A stretch of 41,313 bases of DNA from assembly GCA_027624235.1 (NCBI GenBank), contig JAQBYB010000018.1, positions 1 to 41,313 of the forward strand, written 5' to 3'. Both the position numbers and the translations under genes were made by a program. The notes beneath the pieces are model-generated. The model made no database searches and had not been told where the DNA came from. It was given only the letters and a program-made list of their open reading frames with translations. The stretch is from Pseudomonadota bacterium. Lineage in GTDB: Bacteria; Pseudomonadota; Alphaproteobacteria; Rhodospirillales; Casp-alpha2. Each line of letters begins with the position of its first letter. The first letter of the stretch is position 1. Positions 36,785 through 41,313 of this stretch are shown here, piece by piece.

Positions 36785-37204
36785 ATGACACAAACATTTT
36801 ATGAAGAACTCGGCGGCAGGCCCTGCCTGGAAAAGGTTCACGTCCTTCTATACGACAAGCTGCTCAGCCATCCCTGGCTCAAGGAATTTTTTGCCGGCAA
36901 TGACCGCTGGCATCTGGAAATTCAGCAGACTGATTTCATGCAGGGTCTTTTTGGCGGCCCCCATGTCTACGGCGGGCGGATTCCCAGAACCGCCCATGTT
37001 CATATTTTTATTACCGAAGAAGTCTTCATGATCCGCCACCGGCTTCTCGAACAAGCCCTCACCGAAGCCGGCATCCGCCAGGCCCACAAGGAACGATGGC
37101 TCGACTTTGACATGGGATTTATAAAGGCGTTGGTGAAAACCGACGTCTCCGAGTGTGAGGGCCGCTATAAAACCGAGGCCGTTATCGCGATGCCGAAGCC
37201 TTAG
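36785..37204 (+). CDS. Truncated haemoglobin (globin-like haem protein)
   Basis: The product is 139 residues from ATG 36785. The short globin fold is recognisable from FYEELGGRPCLEKVHVLLYD, then QTDFMQGLFGGPHVYGGR, and the proximal His71 in TAHVHIFITEEVF (His then Phe ten residues later). Such proteins bind O2 or NO and may protect against nitrosative stress or deliver O2. The neighbouring dioxygenase needs O2, but a link is speculative. A start 33 bases earlier is rejected as outside the fold. Confidence 0.82.
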   Translation: MTQTFYEELGGRPCLEKVHVLLYDKLLSHPWLKEFFAGNDRWHLEIQQTDFMQGLFGGPHVYGGRIPRTAHVHIFITEEVFMIRHRLLEQALTEAGIRQAHKERWLDFDMGFIKALVKTDVSECEGRYKTEAVIAMPKP

Positions 37205-37220
37205 GTATTGAGGCATAATT

Positions 37221-37637
37221 TTGGTATTCGGCTTTTTCACATATCCCAAACGACTAAATGATCTTTTCTGTGATGCAGTGAATGTTTGGTTAATCCTTGA
37301 AGATGAAGACGCGCTAGAAGTCGCGGCAAACGCTGTTCTGACTGCTGCTCAAGAACAAAGAGATTCAATGATCCATTATGCCGCTACTGCTGACAAAATA
37401 TTTGAACTGATGTATGGAGATGCGGGAGCAATCCCTACTTCGGATTCGGGCGGGCAGACTATCGAACTGGATACCGTTAAAAAACGTCTAGAAATCCTTC
37501 TCGGCAAGTTCGAGGAAATACAGGGTGTTAGTTTGATGCAAGCTCGAAAGGCAATGAAGCGTGAGAACGAAAAGGCGGTCCAGAAAGGAGATACCTCATA
37601 TTTTAGATCCCGATATCCGGACTTCTCGCTATGGTGA
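37221..37637 (+). CDS. Hypothetical protein, base composition unlike neighbours
   Basis: The frame gives 138 residues with a TTG start at 37221, 16 bases after the globin gene. The sequence is mainly helical and charged, with VWLILEDEDALEVAANAVL early and VKKRLEILLGKFEEIQG later; it has no signal peptide or clear span. I recognise no family. It is visibly richer in A and T than nearby genes, and repeat remnants follow it, so it may have been acquired by transfer. A real gene is likely but the start is uncertain. Confidence 0.55.
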   Translation: MVFGFFTYPKRLNDLFCDAVNVWLILEDEDALEVAANAVLTAAQEQRDSMIHYAATADKIFELMYGDAGAIPTSDSGGQTIELDTVKKRLEILLGKFEEIQGVSLMQARKAMKRENEKAVQKGDTSYFRSRYPDFSLW

Positions 37638-37695
37638 GAGAAGCTGGCGGCAAGGTTTTAAGCCTCGTAGTCGTTTCACGAAAGCTCCACGAATT

Positions 37696-37762
37696 AAGTA
37701 AACTGTCCCCGCATTACAAACGCGAAGTAAACTGTCCCCGCATTACAAACGGTCCCCGCATT
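37696..37762. repeat. Tandem repeat remnant, REP/transposase-end-like
   Basis: A 27-base unit occurs twice exactly (37696-37722 and 37725-37751, period 29), with a partial third copy at 37752-37762. The core AAGTAAACTGTCCCCG is a motif I have seen beside IS200-like Y1 (REP-associated) transposases. No transposase is present. It lies in the 244-base gap before the acyl-CoA dehydrogenase gene. Confidence 0.6.
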
Positions 37763-37881
37763 TGCAAAACGAATCCAGTGAAGGTCTTTTTGGGAGCCAT
37801 AAACAAAGCCCCCAAAGAATCTAATAAATCAGCCCTACGGCCGAAAACAAACCGTCAATTTTTCAGCAGATACCCCAGCCC

Positions 37882-39045
37882 CTACACCGGGTTACGCTCA
37901 ACCAGCTGCCGGGCGATGATGATGCGTTGCAGCTCGTTGGTGCCTTCGCCGATGGCCAGCAAGGGGGCGTCGCGGTAATAGCGTTCTATATTGAATTCCT
38001 TGGAATAGCCGTAGGCGCCGTGGATGCGCATCGCCTCCATGGAATTTTCGACCGCCGCCTCGGTGGCGAACAACTTGGCCATGCCGGCCTCCATGTCGCA
38101 GCGCGCCCCGGTGTCGTAGGCGTGCGCGGCCTGATCGACCAGCAGCCGCGCCGCCTCGACCCGTGTCGCCATATCGGCGAGTTTGATCTGGATCGATTGA
38201 TGCTGGGCGATGGGCTTGCCGAAGGTCTTGCGTTGCTGGGCGTAAGCAAGAGATTCTTCCAGACACGCCCTGGCCAGGCCGACGCCGCGCGCCGCGACGT
38301 TGATGCGGCCCAGTTCCAGGCCGCCCAGAATTTGTTGCAGGCCCCGGCCCTCGATGCCGCCGATCAGGTTTTCCGCCGGCACGCGGACGCCGTCGAAGTT
38401 GAGCTCGCCGGTGTCGATGCCCTTGTAGCCGAGCTTATGCAGCTTTTTGGTTTCATAGCCGCTGTCTTTTTCGGCCAGGATCAGGCTCATGCCCTTATGC
38501 GCGGGCTTGGTGTCGGGGTCGGTCTTGACCAGCACCGCCAGCACGTTGCCCTCGATGGAATTGGTGATCCACATCTTGTTGCCGTCAATGACGTAGTCGT
38601 CGCCGTCGCGCACCGCCTTGCTGCGGATGCCTTGTAAATCGGTGCCGCAATCGGGCTCGGTCAGGGCGACGCCGCCGCGCAGCTCGCCACTGGCGAAGCG
38701 CGGCAGCCATCGTTGTTTTTGTTCCTCGGTGCCGGCGCGCTCGACCGCTTGGGCCATGATCAAATGCGCGTTAAAGATACCGGACACCGACATCCACACC
38801 GCCGACACCCGCTCGACGATTTTGGCATAGGTAACGGCGCTGAGGCCCAGCCCACCGTATTCCGGCGAAATGGTCGCCCCCATCAGGCCCAGCGCACACA
38901 GCTTGTCGGCGATATCGCGCGGGTATTCGTCGGCGGCTTCGAGATCATGAGCGTAGGGCCTGACGTCGCGTTCCAGGAACTGGTCGATGGTTGCGAGGAT
39001 CAGCGCTTCGTCTTCCGCCGAGGTGATGTTTTCGGGATGCGGCAT
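37882..39045 (-). CDS. Acyl-CoA dehydrogenase family protein
   Basis: The product is 387 residues, a standard FAD flavoprotein length. Signature 1 is GGVALTEPDCGTDLQGI (flavin binding), then IDGNKMWITNS. Signature 2 is GAYGYSKEFNIERYYRDA, with EGTNELQ holding the expected catalytic Glu (367); another Glu (244) lies in LELGR where isovaleryl-type enzymes carry theirs. It makes a 2,3-double bond in an acyl-CoA; related desulfinases remove sulfite from sulfinopropionyl-CoA. The MaoC-type gene lies 20 bases upstream, so a dehydrogenation-hydration pair is likely. Confidence 0.88.
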   Translation of the reverse strand: MPHPENITSAEDEALILATIDQFLERDVRPYAHDLEAADEYPRDIADKLCALGLMGATISPEYGGLGLSAVTYAKIVERVSAVWMSVSGIFNAHLIMAQAVERAGTEEQKQRWLPRFASGELRGGVALTEPDCGTDLQGIRSKAVRDGDDYVIDGNKMWITNSIEGNVLAVLVKTDPDTKPAHKGMSLILAEKDSGYETKKLHKLGYKGIDTGELNFDGVRVPAENLIGGIEGRGLQQILGGLELGRINVAARGVGLARACLEESLAYAQQRKTFGKPIAQHQSIQIKLADMATRVEAARLLVDQAAHAYDTGARCDMEAGMAKLFATEAAVENSMEAMRIHGAYGYSKEFNIERYYRDAPLLAIGEGTNELQRIIIARQLVERNPV

Positions 39046-39065
39046 GTTTTTACAACCGGGGGGCC

Positions 39066-39584
39066 TCAGTAATCCGCCGCGTCATCGACGCCGTGGCCGC
39101 GTTTCGGGATCAGCACGGAGCGCTCGTAGGTCATGAACACCACCCCGTCGGCGCGTTTGCCGGTGGTCTTGACGGTGACGATGCCCTGGGTCGGCCGCGA
39201 CTTGCTTTCGCGCACCTCCAGCACCTCGGATTCCGCATAGATGGTGTCGCCGACGAACACCGGCCCGGTCAGCTTGATCTTGTCCCAACCGAGATTGGCG
39301 ATCGCCTTCTGGCTGACGTCGGACACGCTCATGCCGGCGACGATGGACAGCGTCAAGGCCGAGTTGACCAGCGGCTTTTTCCATTCGCTCTTGGCCGCGT
39401 AGGCGGCGTCGAAATGCAGCGGGTGCTGGTTCATGGTGATCAGCGTGAACCAGGTATTATCGGATTCCGAAATCGTCCGGCCGGGGCGATGTTCATAGAC
39501 ATCGCCGACCTTGAAATCCTCAAGGTAGCGCCCGTAGGACTCACGGTAGCGGTTTTTGCCGACTTCTTTTGCTTCGGCGACCAT
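39066..39584 (-). CDS. MaoC-family enoyl-CoA hydratase-like protein
   Basis: The product is 172 residues with a single hot-dog domain. The hydratase motif appears as FTLITMNQHPLHFDAAYA: the usual catalytic Asp position is Asn and the next conserved Asn is His, a variant resembling mesaconyl-CoA (methylmalyl-CoA) hydratases. VFVGDTIYAESEVLEVRES is typical of the fold. It lies between the PrpD-like gene (8-base gap) and the acyl-CoA dehydrogenase gene (20-base gap), so all three are probably one operon acting on a short branched or dicarboxylic acyl-CoA. Confidence 0.83.
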   Translation of the reverse strand: MVAEAKEVGKNRYRESYGRYLEDFKVGDVYEHRPGRTISESDNTWFTLITMNQHPLHFDAAYAAKSEWKKPLVNSALTLSIVAGMSVSDVSQKAIANLGWDKIKLTGPVFVGDTIYAESEVLEVRESKSRPTQGIVTVKTTGKRADGVVFMTYERSVLIPKRGHGVDDAADY

Positions 39585-39592
39585 TTTCTCTC

Positions 39593-40999
39593 CTATTCGC
39601 CTGCCGCCGCGACTTCCGCCGGAACCGGCCGGGTCAAGCGCAGGACTTCGTTGATGTCGTCTTCTTTGCGGATGCCGAGCAGCCGCGTCGCTAATTCATC
39701 GACGCGGCTTGGCGGCAGGTATGGGCTGACCAGGGTATCGAATTTCGCCCGCAGCTCGTCAGGCGTAAGAAAATTATCCGGTTCGCCCTTGGGCACGGCG
39801 ACGAAGGCCTCGAACACGCCGCGCGCCGTCGTCACACGGGCGACGCCGCTGAGGTTTGCCGGGAATTCGGCCTCGGCCTTGGCGTCCGGCGCGGCGTGGA
39901 CTTTCTTGCATAGCGCCAGCGTCTTGGCATTGCCGATGTGCCCCGCGTAATCGTCCCAGCCAAGGCCGCCTTCGCGGAGCGCCACGGCGGCGCAAAAGGC
40001 CATCGAAAACTGGCCGTCGACGACGCCCTGCGGATTGTGCTTGTCGGCTTCCGGGTCGCCGATGATCTTCCAGCCGGTTTCCGGCAGGCCGATGTCGACG
40101 CGAACGATTTCGTCGGGCTGAATATCGTTGGCGGCGCGCAAATCAATCAGCGCATCCAGCGCCGCGTGGCTGTAACGGCACGACGGATAGGGTTTGACGG
40201 CGATATTCATGGTTTCCCAAACCTCGCCCAAACCCTCGACCGCCTTGGCCGGAACCGGGTTGGGCGCATAGGCGTGGAAAAAACCGGCCTTGCCCTCGAA
40301 CGCATCCTCGACCCCGCGGTAGCCTTCCTTGGCTAACGTCGCCGCCATCAGCCCGCACATGGCGGCGTGGCCGACGTGAAAGGGTTTGGTCCAGGCGCCA
40401 TCGACGAGGAACTGCATGGAGCCCGCCGATTGGCTCAGCGCGATGCCGAACGCCAGCGCCATCTGGTCAGGCGAGAGGCAAAACAGCCGTCCCGCCGCCG
40501 CCGCCGCGCCGAAGACGCCGCAGGTGGCGGTCGGATGGAAGCCCCGGTCATAGTGGTCGGACGGCCCGAGCGCCAAACTGAGGCGAATTTGAATTTCATA
40601 GCCGGCGATAATCGCGGGGATCAGTTCTTCGCCGTCGGCGCCGGCCATTTCCGCCGCCGCCAGCGCCGCCGGCACGATCGGCGCGCTGGGATGCAGCGAG
40701 CCGCGCGCGTGGGTGTCATCGAAATCCAGCGAATGGGCCAGGGCGCCGTTAATCAAGGCCGCCCCGGTCGGGGTAAATCCCCGGCGGTCGCCAATCGCAA
40801 CAGAGTGACCGCCATCCAGGCCCAACGCCACCGCCGCCTTGATCAGCGCCGGCGTCGATTGGGCGTCATGGTGGGCGCGAAGCGCGATGCCGACGTTGTC
40901 CATCACCAGCATGGCGGTGCGGTCCATCACGTCGGGCGGCATGGCGCCCAAGGAAACCCCGGCGGCAAATTCGGCAAGCCGGCGTGTGACGTCGGTCAT
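39593..40999 (-). CDS. MmgE/PrpD family protein
   Basis: The product is 468 residues from ATG 40999, which has GGGAGG about 9 bases upstream; a longer frame to 41062 is rejected. The family includes 2-methylcitrate dehydratase, cis-aconitate decarboxylase and iminodisuccinate epimerase. Recognisable parts are ALINGALAHSLDFDDTHARG, HPTATCGVFGAAAAAGRL, VKPYPSCRYSHAALDAL and a late ARVTTARG-type strand. The reaction is not determined by sequence; a C5 or C7 hydroxy-acid dehydration would suit the operon. No prpB or prpC is nearby. Confidence 0.85.
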   Translation of the reverse strand: MTDVTRRLAEFAAGVSLGAMPPDVMDRTAMLVMDNVGIALRAHHDAQSTPALIKAAVALGLDGGHSVAIGDRRGFTPTGAALINGALAHSLDFDDTHARGSLHPSAPIVPAALAAAEMAGADGEELIPAIIAGYEIQIRLSLALGPSDHYDRGFHPTATCGVFGAAAAAGRLFCLSPDQMALAFGIALSQSAGSMQFLVDGAWTKPFHVGHAAMCGLMAATLAKEGYRGVEDAFEGKAGFFHAYAPNPVPAKAVEGLGEVWETMNIAVKPYPSCRYSHAALDALIDLRAANDIQPDEIVRVDIGLPETGWKIIGDPEADKHNPQGVVDGQFSMAFCAAVALREGGLGWDDYAGHIGNAKTLALCKKVHAAPDAKAEAEFPANLSGVARVTTARGVFEAFVAVPKGEPDNFLTPDELRAKFDTLVSPYLPPSRVDELATRLLGIRKEDDINEVLRLTRPVPAEVAAAGE

Positions 41000-41175
41000 G
41001 GCATGATCCTCCCGGTTGACCCTATTTCCAAATATCATAGGAGCCCGGGGGTCTGCCTTCAATCGCCCCGATCAAAAGAAATGAGGGGCGTAGGGGGTGC
41101 AATCCCTGGCCCTTCACAACAGTCAACCGTAACCCTCTACGATGCCTCGTCCTGGAGACACATTAGAGTTGTGGC

Positions 41176-41262
41176 TCAGCTGGTGACGATCCCGATAACA
41201 ATAAGAATCGCAAAAGCGCTGACAATCCAAACAACTGGCGGTAATTTTTTAATTGCTTCCAT
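41176..41262 (-). CDS. 28-residue single-span membrane protein
   Basis: A short frame opens with ATG at 41262 (MEAIKKLPP) and ends TGA at 41176. AAAAGGAAGAT lies about 5 bases upstream, a strong ribosome binding site. After a positively charged start, residues 10-27 are almost wholly hydrophobic (VVWIVSAFAILIVIGIVT), suiting one membrane span. Such miniproteins often assist a membrane complex, but no partner is visible. The A/T-rich flanks upstream look like a promoter. I do not recognise a family. Confidence 0.5.
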   Translation of the reverse strand: MEAIKKLPPVVWIVSAFAILIVIGIVTS

Positions 41263-41313
41263 TTTATCTTCCTTTTTTCTGTATTCTATTTTTGCATTTG
41301 TTAATCGAAGCCA

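Noticed and set aside
37696..37762. CRISPR array
   Set aside because: The repeats are separated by only two bases, leave no spacers, and no cas gene is present.

Overview
The window looks like chromosome from a GC-rich alphaproteobacterium, most likely of the Rhodospirillales or a related marine lineage. I infer this from gene order (zapA - 6S RNA - fthC; ruvCAB-ybgC-tolQRAB-pal-cpoB-tilS-ftsH-folP-glmM), from the alphaproteobacterial form of bL31, and from short palindromic intergenic repeats typical of that class. Species cannot be named from sequence alone. I saw no tRNA, rRNA, CRISPR array, prophage or intact transposase.

Region 1 (1-9362, all minus strand): a membrane-anchored class III adenylate cyclase cut by the window edge, rpmE, an MFS exporter, a three-gene envelope cluster (a MotA/ExbB-like channel, a MotB-like OmpA protein and a proline-rich OmpA protein), then an inositol-monophosphatase-family enzyme, efp, thiE and a short protein of unknown function. 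Region 2 (9479-13207): gap, whose stop codon lies inside a 170-bp mobile repeat; divergently, a coiled-coil protein, zapA, 6S RNA, fthC and a YmdB-like phosphodiesterase.

Region 3 (13341-28757, all plus strand): a long, tightly packed housekeeping run. It covers YebC/PmpR, the Holliday-junction genes ruvC/ruvA/ruvB, the Tol-Pal envelope-constriction system, tRNA-Ile lysidine synthetase, the FtsH protease, dihydropteroate synthase, phosphoglucosamine mutase and ThiD. Several junctions overlap by 1-8 bases, and ruvA, ftsH and folP use TTG starts.

Region 4 (28765-41262): an accessory metabolic region opened by a second, inverted copy of the 170-bp repeat. Its core is a tight minus-strand five-gene operon: LeuC-like and LeuD-like hydro-lyase subunits, a cysteine-dioxygenase-family thiol dioxygenase, a four-domain rhodanese and a LeuB-like dehydrogenase. 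A CaiB/BaiF CoA-transferase lies just upstream, next to a possible relic of a second one. Further upstream are an acyl-CoA dehydrogenase, a MaoC-type hydratase and an MmgE/PrpD protein, also on the minus strand. Three plus-strand genes (a secreted metallo-beta-lactamase-fold hydrolase, a truncated haemoglobin and an unknown protein with a repeat remnant) interrupt the set.

The best candidate for an undescribed system is the five-gene operon. Its enzymes could isomerise and oxidatively decarboxylate a hydroxy-dicarboxylic acid (LeuC/D/B logic) while a thiol dioxygenase and a rhodanese handle sulfur. That suggests catabolism of a sulfur-bearing or C5 branched dicarboxylate. The substrate is inference, not seen. 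The window ends with a hidden 28-residue single-span membrane protein behind a good ribosome binding site.
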